A stretch of 64,000 nucleotides of DNA from Pseudomonas asuensis (lineage in GTDB: Bacteria > Pseudomonadota > Gammaproteobacteria > Pseudomonadales > Pseudomonadaceae), in the NCBI RefSeq assembly GCF_014646755.1, contig NZ_BMNW01000004.1, positions 186,001 through 250,000 on the forward strand. Reading direction: 5' to 3'. This document shows, one piece after another, positions 34,806-43,936 of the stretch. Under the pieces are notes generated by a model. That model worked only from the letters and a program-made list of their open reading frames with translations. It had not been told where the DNA came from and searched no databases. The translations under genes were made by a program, and so were the position numbers. Every line of letters starts with the position of its first letter. Positions within the stretch are counted from its first letter, which is position 1.

Positions 34806-35636
34806 ATGCTATTGCGGTTTACCAAGATGCATGGTCTTGGCAATGACTTCATGGTCCTTGACCTGATCAGCCAGCACGCGCACATCCAGCCCAAGCACGC
34901 CCGGCAATGGGGCGATCGGCATACGGGTGTCGGCTTTGACCAGCTCTTGATCGTCGAAACGCCAAGTAACCCGGATGTCGATTTCCGTTATCGGATTTTC
35001 AATTCCGACGGGTCGGAAGTCGAGCAGTGCGGCAATGGTGCGCGCTGCTTTGCCCGCTTTGTCTTCGACAAGCGCCTGACGGTCAAGAAGGTCATCAAGG
35101 TCGAGACCAAGGGCGGCATCATCGAGCTGCGGCTGCGCAACGACAATCAGGTGACGGTCGACATGGGCGCACCGCGCCTTGAGCCGAAACAGATTCCGTT
35201 TGAAGCTGAAGGCGAGGCGATCAGCTACCCGGTACAGGTCGAGGGTCGGACCATCGAACTTGCCGCAGTCTCCATGGGTAATCCCCACGGCGTGCTGCGG
35301 GTCGATAATGTCGATACCGCACCGGTGCATGAGCTCGGCCCCAAACTTGAGCATCACCCCCGCTTTCCGAACCGGGCCAATATCGGCTTTCTTCAGATCA
35401 TCGATGAACACCGGGCGCGCCTGCGCGTCTGGGAGCGCGGTGCCGGAGAAACCCAAGCCTGCGGGACGGGCGCCTGTGCGGCCGTGGTTGCAGGTATTCG
35501 CCAGGGTTGGCTAAATTCGCCCGTACAGATCGAGTTGCCCGGCGGCCTGCTCGATATCGAATGGGCCGGTCCCGGCAAGCCGGTACTCATGACCGGACCC
35601 GCCGTCCGTGTATACGAAGGCCAAGTACGTTTATGA
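34806..35636 (+). CDS. dapF: diaminopimelate epimerase
   Basis: Cofactor-free epimerase converting LL- to meso-diaminopimelate, the substrate of LysA. The 276 residues show both catalytic cysteines: the first in [13 protein letters not shown] near residue 75, the second in [13 protein letters not shown] near 221. The N-terminus [19 protein letters not shown] is diagnostic. Its stop overlaps the next gene as ATGA. Confidence 0.97.
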   Translation: MLLRFTKMHGLGNDFMVLDLISQHAHIQPKHARQWGDRHTGVGFDQLLIVETPSNPDVDFRYRIFNSDGSEVEQCGNGARCFARFVFDKRLTVKKVIKVETKGGIIELRLRNDNQVTVDMGAPRLEPKQIPFEAEGEAISYPVQVEGRTIELAAVSMGNPHGVLRVDNVDTAPVHELGPKLEHHPRFPNRANIGFLQIIDEHRARLRVWERGAGETQACGTGACAAVVAGIRQGWLNSPVQIELPGGLLDIEWAGPGKPVLMTGPAVRVYEGQVRL

Positions 35637-36322
35637 CTGACCAAACGCCACCGCTTGATGCCGACCAGGTTGCAGCCTGGCTGGAACAGCATCCGGACTT
35701 CTTTGCGGACCGCGAAGACCTGCTCGCCGAGATGCGCATTCCACACCAGCGCGGCACGGCGGTCTCCCTCGTGGAGCGCCAGCTGGGTCTGCTGCGGGAT
35801 CGCAACGTCGAAATGCGCCATCGGCTGGCACATCTGATGGATGTGGCCCGTGATAATGACCGGTTGTTTGATAAAACCCGCCGTCTCGTGCTTGACCTCA
35901 TGGATGCCAACACCTTGGAAGATGTGATCAGCACCGTCGAAGACAGCTTGCGCCATGAGTTCAAGGTGCCTTATGTCGGGCTGATTCTGTTCCACGAATC
36001 GCCCTTGCCGGTAGGTCGCAGCGTGACCAGCGCCGAGGCGCATCAGTGTATTGGCGGACTGCTATCGGGCGGTAAGGCGGTCAGCGGGGCGTTGCGCTCA
36101 CATGAGCTGAAGTTCCTATTTGGCGAAGCCGCGCAGGACGAGGTTGGATCGGCCGCGGTTGCGCCCTTGATTCACCAAGGCATGCATGGCGTACTCGCCA
36201 TTGGCAGCCCCGACCCACAGCATTACAAGAGCTCACTAGGCACGGTGTTTCTAACCCATGTTGCCGAAGTGTTGTCTCGCGCCCTGCTGCGCTTTCCCAC
36301 TCCTCTTCGCTCGGTACGCTGA
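35633..36322 (+). CDS. DUF484 family protein
   Basis: A 229-residue cytoplasmic protein between dapF and xerC. The start at 35633 overlaps the dapF stop (ATGA); the upstream extension of the frame lies inside dapF. The N-terminal [23 protein letters not shown] segment and [21 protein letters not shown] coiled coil define DUF484. The C-terminal half resembles a GAF-like sensor fold ([31 protein letters not shown]). The role is unknown; the fixed position beside xerC in gammaproteobacteria is the main clue. Confidence 0.92.
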   Translation: MTDQTPPLDADQVAAWLEQHPDFFADREDLLAEMRIPHQRGTAVSLVERQLGLLRDRNVEMRHRLAHLMDVARDNDRLFDKTRRLVLDLMDANTLEDVISTVEDSLRHEFKVPYVGLILFHESPLPVGRSVTSAEAHQCIGGLLSGGKAVSGALRSHELKFLFGEAAQDEVGSAAVAPLIHQGMHGVLAIGSPDPQHYKSSLGTVFLTHVAEVLSRALLRFPTPLRSVR

Positions 36323-36323
36323 C

Positions 36324-37217
36324 ATGGAAGAACGCCTCGACGCTTACTGCCAACACCTACGCAGCGAGCGTCAGGTGTCGGTCCATACCCTTGACGGCTA
36401 CCGTCGTGACCTGCTGAAACTCCTGGCATTCTGCCGCGAAGAACAGCTCACCGACTGGAACAACCTTGACGCCCGCCGGCTGCGTGCGCTCATCGTTCAG
36501 CTGCACCGCAAAGGCCAGTCCAGCCGCAGCCTTTCCCGTCTGCTCTCGGCTATCCGGGGCTTTTACCAATATCTTATCCGCGAAGGCATCTGCCAGCATG
36601 ATCCCGCCAATGGCGTCAGTGCGCCCAAAGGCCAGAAGCAGCTGCCCAAAAACCTCGACGTAGACCGTACCACCCAACTTCTGGATGGCGCGGTAGAGGA
36701 TGATTTCATCGCCCTGCGTGACCAGGCGATGCTTGAACTCTTTTACTCGTCCGGCCTGCGTCTGTCCGAACTGGTCGGATTGGATATCGTTGATCTGGAC
36801 CTTAAGGACGGATTGATCAGCGTGCGCGGCAAAGGTAACAAGCGCCGTATCGTCCCGGTGGGCAGCAAGGCGCGAGCGGCTATAGAGCGCTGGTTGCCGC
36901 AACGTGCTCTGGCAGCTCAGGATGATGCTGTCTTTATCGGCCAGAGCGGCCGTCGGCTTACGCCACGGGCGATTCAGCTGCGCGTCCGCGAGGCCGGTGT
37001 GCGCGAGCTGGGCCAACACCTGCACCCGCACATGCTGCGCCACAGCTTTGCCAGTCACATGCTGGAAACCTCACGCGATCTGCGGGCGGTGCAGGAATTG
37101 CTGGGCCATGCGGATATCGGCACGACTCAGATCTATACCCATCTGGATTTTCAGCACTTGGCACAGGTCTATGATGATGCCCATCCACGTGCCAAGCGAA
37201 AGACAGAATCCACATGA
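36324..37217 (+). CDS. xerC: tyrosine recombinase XerC
   Basis: Resolves chromosome dimers at dif together with XerD. The 297 residues begin [20 protein letters not shown] with the SAM-like core-binding domain, followed by the catalytic domain. Active-site residues are all present: Arg in [14 protein letters not shown], Lys in [12 protein letters not shown], His/Arg in [13 protein letters not shown], His in [12 protein letters not shown] and nucleophile Tyr in [10 protein letters not shown]. It starts two bases after the DUF484 stop and overlaps the following phosphatase gene by four. No dif site was searched for here; it normally lies elsewhere. Confidence 0.96.
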   Translation: MEERLDAYCQHLRSERQVSVHTLDGYRRDLLKLLAFCREEQLTDWNNLDARRLRALIVQLHRKGQSSRSLSRLLSAIRGFYQYLIREGICQHDPANGVSAPKGQKQLPKNLDVDRTTQLLDGAVEDDFIALRDQAMLELFYSSGLRLSELVGLDIVDLDLKDGLISVRGKGNKRRIVPVGSKARAAIERWLPQRALAAQDDAVFIGQSGRRLTPRAIQLRVREAGVRELGQHLHPHMLRHSFASHMLETSRDLRAVQELLGHADIGTTQIYTHLDFQHLAQVYDDAHPRAKRKTEST

Positions 37218-37909
37218 CTATCCGCCTGATTACATTCGATCTCGACGACACCCTATGGGACATTGCCCCGGTTATTCATAGCGCCGAAACCGCTTTAAGA
37301 ACCTGGATGGAGACCCATGCGTCACGGCTGGGCCCGGTTCCGGTCGAGCATCTGTGGCAAATCAGGGACCGCTTGCTGGAGCATGATCCCGGACTCAGGC
37401 ACCGCGTCAGCGAACTGCGCCGCCGTGTTATTCATGGGGCCTTGCAGGATACGGGCTACGAAGAGCCGGAGGCCGGCCAGCTGGCCGAAGCCGGTTTCGC
37501 TGTCTATCTGGCGGCTCGCCAGCAGGTCACGCTATACGAGGACGTGCACGAGACGCTGGAGCAGTTGTCGCTGCGCTACGACCTGGGCGTGTTGACCAAT
37601 GGCAACGCCGATGTTCATGAGATTGGCCTGGCCGACTACTTTCGCTTTGCCCTGTGTGCTGAAGAGCTGGGCATTGGCAAACCCGACCCGCACCCCTTCA
37701 ACGAAGCGCTACGCCGGGCTGGGGTTACTGCCGATGCTGCTGTCCATGTGGGCGACAACCCTATCGACGACATTCAGGGTGCCCAGCAGGCCGGAATACG
37801 AGCCATCTGGTTCAACCCTGCCGGCAAGCCGTGGGTGGGTGAGAATACACCCGATGCCGAGATCCGTAGCCTCAACGAGCTGCCAGCCGTTCTCGAACGG
37901 TGGAGCTAG
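37214..37909 (+). CDS. HAD-family hydrolase (YigB-like)
   Basis: A 231-residue haloacid dehalogenase-type phosphatase. Motif I is [10 protein letters not shown] near residue 8-17, motif II is VLTNGNADV near 128, motif III is the lysine in IGKPDPHPF, and motif IV is [17 protein letters not shown]. The helical cap between motifs I and II is type C1. In E. coli the equivalent after xerC is YigB, an FMN/5-amino-ribitylamino-uracil phosphatase; I infer a similar job from position. It overlaps xerC as ATGA. Confidence 0.9.
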   Translation: MTIRLITFDLDDTLWDIAPVIHSAETALRTWMETHASRLGPVPVEHLWQIRDRLLEHDPGLRHRVSELRRRVIHGALQDTGYEEPEAGQLAEAGFAVYLAARQQVTLYEDVHETLEQLSLRYDLGVLTNGNADVHEIGLADYFRFALCAEELGIGKPDPHPFNEALRRAGVTADAAVHVGDNPIDDIQGAQQAGIRAIWFNPAGKPWVGENTPDAEIRSLNELPAVLERWS

Positions 37910-37916
37910 GCTATGG

Positions 37917-37950
37917 GATGGATCAGTCCTGGTCGAAAGACTGATCCATC
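37917..37950. terminator. 12-bp perfect hairpin overlapping the cysE stop
   Basis: GATGGATCAGTC (37917-37928) pairs perfectly with GACTGATCCATC (37939-37950) over a ten-base loop. It spans the stop codon and last eight codons of cysE and lies just past the converging HAD gene. There is no T run on either side, so it may act as a bidirectional or processing structure. Confidence 0.55.
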
Positions 37951-38717
37951 ACCAGCGCAGGCTGCTCATGGCGTGGAGTGCCAACCGGTCGAGCCGGATT
38001 GCCAACCACTGTGGTATGCGGGGCGACCGGCTTGAGTACGATACTGCCCGCGCCTACCTTCGCACCTTCGCCGATTTCGATATTGCCCAGGATCTTCGCC
38101 CCAGCGCCAATCATTACACCGCGCCGTACTTTTGGATGGCGGTCACCACACTCCTTGCCTGTCCCGCCCAGCGTGACCGACTGCAGAATGGAAACATCGT
38201 CCTCCACCACCGCCGTCTCGCCGATCACGATACCCGTACCATGGTCGAGCATGATGCCCTGCCCAATGCGGCTGGCCGGATGGATATCTACGCCCAGCGT
38301 CTCGTTACAGCGAGCCTGGATATAGAGCGGCAGCATACGGTGGCCGTCGAGCCAGAGGCGGTGCCCGAGACGGTAGGCCTGGATAGCCAAGAACCCCTTG
38401 GAGAACAGAAAGACCTCCAGCAGGGTAACGAAGGCGGGGTCACGGGTGACGGTAGCCTCAAGGTCGGACCAAGCGCTTTCAACCAGCTCGGGGTGTTCAC
38501 GCTGCACACTCACAAAGCGCTCTTCAAGCGTCTGACGCTGCACCGCATCGACAGTAAGCGTTCGGCTCAGACGAAAGGCCAGAGCACTCCCCAGCGCTTT
38601 CTGCTCCAGGATGGATTCGGTCAGCCAAGGCTCCAGGGCGCGCTCCTGGATGATGGCGCTGGAAGCAAGGTCAAGCAGGCTCTGCCAGCGCGCCTGAGAA
38701 GTCGGAGTCGAGGTCAT
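37923..38717 (-). CDS. cysE: serine O-acetyltransferase
   Basis: Acetylates L-serine with acetyl-CoA, the first step of cysteine synthesis. The 264 residues hold an N-terminal helical Sat domain (to about 140) and a left-handed beta-helix of hexapeptide repeats. Catalytic and binding segments are GVDIHPASRIGQGIMLDHGTG with the active Asp-His, VVEDDVSILQSVTLGGTGKE, and DRHPKVRRGVMIGAGA. The E. coli-like length and N-terminal domain mark the CysE rather than the short EpsC type. It is convergent with the HAD gene; a terminator separates it from sutA upstream. Confidence 0.94.
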   Translation of the reverse strand: MTSTPTSQARWQSLLDLASSAIIQERALEPWLTESILEQKALGSALAFRLSRTLTVDAVQRQTLEERFVSVQREHPELVESAWSDLEATVTRDPAFVTLLEVFLFSKGFLAIQAYRLGHRLWLDGHRMLPLYIQARCNETLGVDIHPASRIGQGIMLDHGTGIVIGETAVVEDDVSILQSVTLGGTGKECGDRHPKVRRGVMIGAGAKILGNIEIGEGAKVGAGSIVLKPVAPHTTVVGNPARPVGTPRHEQPALVMDQSFDQD

Positions 38718-38783
38718 TGGTATGGGGTCTTCCTGCAGATGGGCCGCACAGGATAATCCTCACACCAAAATTCGCCAGATATA

Positions 38784-38810
38784 AAAAACCCGCCATAGAG
38801 ACGGGTTTTT
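38784..38810 (-). terminator. Rho-independent terminator after sutA
   Basis: AAAAACCCG (38784-38792) pairs with CGGGTTTTT (38802-38810). Read on the minus strand it is a stem followed by a T run, placed just beyond the sutA stop and before cysE on the same strand. Confidence 0.85.
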
Positions 38811-38813
38811 AAA

Positions 38814-39140
38814 TCATATCGGGCGGCTGCCGTATTTGCTGTCCGGCTTTTTAGGCGGGTCAGCAACGACATTTGCGTCAATCTCCTGCACTTTGCCACC
38901 ACGGGCCAGGAATTCCTCCATGGCTCTGGCGAGCGCATCACGCTCCTTCTGCTTGGCCTCGATGGAGGGCAACTCCTCGGGCTCAGCTTCTTTTTTCTTC
39001 TTCCCTTTGCCTGCAGCAGGTTCCGCTTCAGCACTATCGTCGACTTCTACGTCAGGCTCGTCTGCCGAAGCAGCAAAGTCCTCGGTATCGTCATCGTCAG
39101 TGGACTCCAGGTCGTCCTGTTCCAGCTCTTCATCACTCAT
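38814..39140 (-). CDS. sutA: RNA polymerase-binding regulator SutA
   Basis: SutA binds RNA polymerase and raises expression of ribosomal and housekeeping genes in slow-growing P. aeruginosa. This 108-residue protein has the same build: a very acidic disordered N-terminus (MSDEELEQDDLESTDDDDTE), a Lys/Glu linker, a central helix (AKQKERDALARAMEEFLARG) and the invariant C-terminal tail PPKKPDSKYGSRPI. It has a GAGGG ribosome-binding site and its own terminator, so it is monocistronic. The family is restricted to pseudomonads and close relatives, which supports the organism call. Confidence 0.92.
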   Translation of the reverse strand: MSDEELEQDDLESTDDDDTEDFAASADEPDVEVDDSAEAEPAAGKGKKKKEAEPEELPSIEAKQKERDALARAMEEFLARGGKVQEIDANVVADPPKKPDSKYGSRPI

Positions 39141-39208
39141 AAAAAACCCTCGAAAACCAGGTTAGTTACTGACCAGCCGCGAGTTTGACGTGGCTGCTCA
39201 AGAAAAAT

Positions 39209-39634
39209 TCATGCTGGCATACCTTGCAAGGTAGCCACTATCCGACGAGCGCCACCATGGTCGCGGTGCTCACCCAGGTAAATCCCCTGCCACGTCCCTA
39301 GCGCCAGCCTTCCGGCTTGCACAGGAATGGTCAGACTGCAGCCCAGAAGGCTGCTTTTGAAGTGCGCCGGTAGATCGTCCGGCCCTTCATAATCATGTTC
39401 GTAACCCGGCACGTCCTGCGGCACGAGACGGTTGAAGAACCGCTCGAAATCACGACGCACCGCACTGTCGGCATTCTCGTTGATCGTCAACGAGGCCGAC
39501 GTGTGCTGCAGCCACAGGTTGAGCAGCCCGATCTGACAACTTTCCAGCTCGGGCAACGCTGACTCCACCTCATCCGTGATGAGATGAAATCCACGGTTGC
39601 GGGCGCGCAGCGTGATCTGTCGCTGATGCCACAT
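39209..39634 (-). CDS. yjbQ: YjbQ/UPF0047 family protein
   Basis: A 141-residue protein of the YjbQ family, homologous to proteins with weak thiamine phosphate synthase activity. The conserved features are the [20 protein letters not shown] segment, [19 protein letters not shown] with its histidines, and the end [21 protein letters not shown]. The three histidines and glutamate likely form the metal/phosphate site. The ATG at 39634 has GGAGTCCACC upstream. It is a single gene; the true role in cells is not established. Confidence 0.92.
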   Translation of the reverse strand: MWHQRQITLRARNRGFHLITDEVESALPELESCQIGLLNLWLQHTSASLTINENADSAVRRDFERFFNRLVPQDVPGYEHDYEGPDDLPAHFKSSLLGCSLTIPVQAGRLALGTWQGIYLGEHRDHGGARRIVATLQGMPA

Positions 39635-39780
39635 GGTGGACTCCTAGGCGTGCTGGGCGCGCATTCTAGCGCGGCTTCAAAAAAAACAAAGAGGCTCTTT
39701 AAAGTTGACGTTCAGACCGGGCTGGCGCGCGGGTGTTCCGGGCAGCAGCGCACGAAAAATGACTTTATTCGCCACACACG

Positions 39781-39807
39781 AAAAGAGCGCCCAAGGGCGC
39801 TCTTTTT
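39781..39807 (-). terminator. Rho-independent terminator after amtB
   Basis: AAAAGAGCGCCC (39781-39792) pairs with GGGCGCTCTTTT (39795-39806). It lies 27 bp beyond the amtB stop, and reads as stem plus T run on the minus strand (and symmetrically on the plus strand). Confidence 0.9.
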
Positions 39808-39833
39808 GCCGACCAACGGTGGTTGGTTCGCTA

Positions 39834-41171
39834 TTACATATTGTAACCGCGCTCGTTGTGTAGCGTCAGGTCCAGACCGACAGCTTCTTCCTCATCACTG
39901 ACACGCAAGCCCATGACCATATCGATCACTTTCAAAATGACAAAGGTCAGGATGCCGGTGTACACCAGCGTGAACAGAACACCCTTGAGCTGGATCCATA
40001 GCTGGCCGCCGATATCGGTCACGGCACCAAAGCCGCCCAGGGCAGGCGCCGCGAAGATACCGGTCAGCAGTGCGCCTACGATACCGCCAACGCCATGCAC
40101 GCCAAAGGCGTCCAGGGAGTCGTCATAGCCTAGCTTGCGCTTGAGGCTGGTGGCGCAGAAGAAGCAGATCACGCCAGCGACTGCACCAATAATCAGCGCA
40201 CCCATCGGGCCAACCGTACCGGCGGCTGGCGTGATAGCGACCAGACCGGCTACCACACCCGAGGCAATACCCAGGGCGCTTGGCTTACCATGAGTGACCC
40301 ATTCGGCAAACATCCAGGCGAGAGCTGCAGAGGCGGTGGCAATCTGCGTAACCAGCATGGCCATACCTGCCGTACCATTGGCGGCTAAAGCGGAGCCTGC
40401 GTTGAAACCAAACCAGCCGATCCACAGCATGGCAGCGCCCATCAGGGTATAGCCCAGGTTATGGGGAGCCATTGGCGTCGTTGGATAGCCTTTACGCTTG
40501 CCCAGTACCAGAGCAGCCACGAGACCGGCAATACCGGCGTTGATGTGAACCACGGTGCCGCCTGCGAAATCCAGTACGCCCCAGTCCCACATCAGGCCAC
40601 CGTCACCGCTCCAGACCATATGTGCGATCGGCGCATAGACCAGCGTAAACCAGGCGCCGGTAAAGACCAGCATGGCAGAGAACTTCATGCGTTCGGCGAA
40701 TGCACCCACAATCAGAGCCGGGGTGATGATCGCAAAGGTCATCTGGAAGGTGACGAAAATGCTTTCAGGGAACAGCGCGGCCGGACCTGTCAGTCCATCA
40801 TGGGTGATGGAACTCAGGAAAGCCTTGCCGAAGCCGCCAATAAAGGAATTAAGGTTGGTTACACCCTTCTCCATGCCAGTCGTATCAAAGGCAAGGCTGT
40901 AACCGTAGATCATCCAGAGAATGCTGATCAGCCCGGTAATGGCGAAGCATTGCATCATGACCGACAGGATATTCTTGGCGCGAACCATGCCGCCATAAAA
41001 CAGCGCTAGGCCCGGAATAGTCATGAAAAGCACGAGTGCTGTAGACACCAGCATCCACGCCGTATCGCCGCTATTTAACGTCGGCTCCGCCGCTGCTTCC
41101 TGAGCCATGGCAAGGCCCGGCATAGCGAGGGACAAAAGGGCTCCTAGCCCTGCGTACTTGCGCAGAGTCAT
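39834..41171 (-). CDS. amtB: ammonium transporter
   Basis: Inner-membrane ammonium channel of the Amt/Rh family. The 445 residues start with a cleavable signal peptide (about 1-23, ALSLAMPGLAMA) and then eleven transmembrane helices. Family motifs are LALFYGGMVRAKNILSVMMQ, the Phe-gate region, DFAGGTVVHINAGIAGLVAAL with the first pore histidine, and DDSLDAFGVHGVGGIVGALL with the second. It lies 43 bp after glnK in one operon, the usual pairing in which GlnK plugs AmtB under nitrogen sufficiency. Confidence 0.96.
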   Translation of the reverse strand: MTLRKYAGLGALLSLAMPGLAMAQEAAAEPTLNSGDTAWMLVSTALVLFMTIPGLALFYGGMVRAKNILSVMMQCFAITGLISILWMIYGYSLAFDTTGMEKGVTNLNSFIGGFGKAFLSSITHDGLTGPAALFPESIFVTFQMTFAIITPALIVGAFAERMKFSAMLVFTGAWFTLVYAPIAHMVWSGDGGLMWDWGVLDFAGGTVVHINAGIAGLVAALVLGKRKGYPTTPMAPHNLGYTLMGAAMLWIGWFGFNAGSALAANGTAGMAMLVTQIATASAALAWMFAEWVTHGKPSALGIASGVVAGLVAITPAAGTVGPMGALIIGAVAGVICFFCATSLKRKLGYDDSLDAFGVHGVGGIVGALLTGIFAAPALGGFGAVTDIGGQLWIQLKGVLFTLVYTGILTFVILKVIDMVMGLRVSDEEEAVGLDLTLHNERGYNM

Positions 41172-41214
41172 GATGTTCTCCTGGGGCTTTGGGGGGGTAT
41201 GGAGTACGGTGTTT

Positions 41215-41948
<734 letters not shown>

Positions 41949-42287
41949 ATGTTCCCACCTAAAGCGCTACTCGACTCCCTGACCCAGCAAGCCAGCCGCC
42001 TGTTTGGTGAAGGCTCGCCCCGTGCCGATATCGAAAATCAGTTCAAGGCGCTGATGCAGAGCGGCTTTAGCAAGCTTGACCTGGTTAGCCGTGAGGAATT
42101 CGACAGCCAGATGCTGGTACTCGAACGCACCCGCGCCCGTCTTGAGGCATTGGAAGCCCGCCTGGCCAACCTAGAAGGGCAGAACCAACCTGCCTCAGCG
42201 GCTCAGCCTGCGCAGGACGCTCCGACTTCAGCCAAAATGGCCTTCCAGAACAACAAACCGGAATCCACCCCGCCGAACGCCGAATAA
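41949..42287 (+). CDS. ubiK: ubiquinone biosynthesis accessory factor UbiK (BMFP)
   Basis: A 112-residue protein of the BMFP/YqiC family; in E. coli UbiK helps aerobic ubiquinone synthesis through UbiJ. It begins MFPPKALLDSLTQQASRLFG and has the coiled coil SREEFDSQMLVLERTRARLEALEARLANLE that drives trimer formation. The C-terminal 35 residues are Ala/Pro/Gln-rich. Start choice: ATG at 41949 or 41940; the longer frame upstream is rejected because a probable -10 lies at 41914. comM follows after 33 bp. Confidence 0.88.
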   Translation: MFPPKALLDSLTQQASRLFGEGSPRADIENQFKALMQSGFSKLDLVSREEFDSQMLVLERTRARLEALEARLANLEGQNQPASAAQPAQDAPTSAKMAFQNNKPESTPPNAE

Positions 42288-42320
42288 CCCGGCCGGCGGG
42301 ACATTGATCAAGGAGTGATC

Positions 42321-43826
42321 ATGTCTCTCGCCATCGTTTGCAGCCGCGCCCAGGTAGGCGTGGAAGCCCCCTGCGTTACCGTAGAAGCGCATCTGGCCAA
42401 TGGCCTACCGGCACTTACCCTGGTAGGTTTGCCGGAAACAGCTGTCAAGGAAAGCAAGGACCGCGTTCGCAGCGCCATCCTTAACTCTGGCTTCGATTTC
42501 CCGGCACGCCGCATCACCCTTAACCTAGCCCCTGCCGATCTACCCAAAGACGGTGGCCGCTTCGATCTTGCCATTGCCTTAGGCATCCTGGCGGCCAGCG
42601 CACAGCTGCCCGCAGATGCCTTGGCAGATATCGAATGCCTGGGTGAACTGGCGCTTTCCGGTGCACTGCGCCCCGTCCAGGGCGTGCTACCCGCGGCGCT
42701 TGCTGCGCGCGAGGCTGGACGTACGCTGATCGTGCCTCATGAAAACGCCGAGGAAGCCAGCCTGGCTGGTGGGCTCAAGGTCATTGCAGCAGGCCATCTG
42801 TTGGAGATCGCTGCGCACTTTGCAGGGCAAACACCTATTACACCCTACGAGGCACAAGGGCTAAGGCGACAAGAGCGGCCCTATCCCGACCTTATCGATG
42901 TGCAAGGTCAGGCAGCAGCCAAGCGCGCATTGGTGGTTGCGGCCGCAGGCTCGCACAACCTGCTGTTAGCCGGCCCGCCAGGAACAGGCAAAACCCTTCT
43001 GGCCAGCCGCTTGCCTGGTTTGCTTCCACCGCTAAATGAAGTCGAAGCCCTGGAAGTGGCAGCCATTCATTCGGTGGCGAGCCACACGCCTATGGCTCAC
43101 TGGCCGCAACGGCCGTTTCGCCAACCGCACCATTCTGCCTCAGGCCCGGCTCTGGTCGGCGGTGGGAGCCGCCCCCGCCCCGGTGAAATCACTCTGGCGC
43201 ATCAGGGTGTGCTGTTTCTAGATGAGTTGCCCGAGTTTGATCGCAAGGTGCTAGAAGTGCTGCGCGAACCGCTGGAGAGTGGCGAGATTGTGATTTCTCG
43301 CGCCCGGGATCGGGTGCGCTTTCCGGCCCGCTTTCAGCTGGTAGCCGCTATGAACCCCTGTCCATGCGGCTATCTAGGCGATCCTGCCGGTCGCTGCCGC
43401 TGCTCACCTGACCAGGTACAGCGCTATCGTGGTAAACTTTCCGGTCCACTGCTGGACCGAATCGACATGCATATCACTGTCGCCCGGGAAAGCGTGCGTC
43501 TAGGCGGCTCTGACACAAAGAACGATTCCAGCCGCCTCAGCACGCAACAGGCTGCCGAACAGGTCGCCGCCGCTCGTGAGCGGCAACTGGCTCGCCAAGG
43601 GGTGGCGAATGCCTTTCTGGATTTGCGTGCCTTGCACCAGCACTGTGCATTGACGGCAGACGACCAGCGGTGGATCGAGAGCGCAGGTGAACGGCTGGGG
43701 CTGTCCCTGCGCGCCCTGCACCGAGTAATCAAGGTGGCACGTACGTTAGCTGATCTTGCAGCAGAGCCGCAGATTTTGCGGTCTCATCTTGCTGAAGCAT
43801 TGCAGTACAGACCCACGAGTGCCTGA
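42321..43826 (+). CDS. comM: ComM/YifB family Mg-chelatase-like ATPase
   Basis: Hexameric AAA+ helicase that promotes branch migration during natural transformation, known as ComM in Vibrio and YifB in E. coli. From the ATG at 42321, with AAGGAG upstream, it has 501 residues. The N-terminal Lon-like domain (MSLAIVCSRAQVGVEAPCVTVE) covers about 1-165. The Mg-chelatase AAA module has Walker A LLAGPPGTGKTLLASRLPG near 220 and Walker B VLFLDELPEF. A four-cysteine insert (CPCGYLGDPAGRCRC) is a putative zinc finger. C-terminal helical domain ends about residue 500. Confidence 0.94.
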   Translation: MSLAIVCSRAQVGVEAPCVTVEAHLANGLPALTLVGLPETAVKESKDRVRSAILNSGFDFPARRITLNLAPADLPKDGGRFDLAIALGILAASAQLPADALADIECLGELALSGALRPVQGVLPAALAAREAGRTLIVPHENAEEASLAGGLKVIAAGHLLEIAAHFAGQTPITPYEAQGLRRQERPYPDLIDVQGQAAAKRALVVAAAGSHNLLLAGPPGTGKTLLASRLPGLLPPLNEVEALEVAAIHSVASHTPMAHWPQRPFRQPHHSASGPALVGGGSRPRPGEITLAHQGVLFLDELPEFDRKVLEVLREPLESGEIVISRARDRVRFPARFQLVAAMNPCPCGYLGDPAGRCRCSPDQVQRYRGKLSGPLLDRIDMHITVARESVRLGGSDTKNDSSRLSTQQAAEQVAAARERQLARQGVANAFLDLRALHQHCALTADDQRWIESAGERLGLSLRALHRVIKVARTLADLAAEPQILRSHLAEALQYRPTSA

Positions 43827-43936
43827 GGTGTCCTGAACGACAACGACCTCACGTTTGAATGCCGACCCTCGGAGCGGGTCGGCTAGGCACTCCTTTGCAG
43901 CCACCTTGGCGCCGACAGAAAAGGAGAAAGTGCCTG

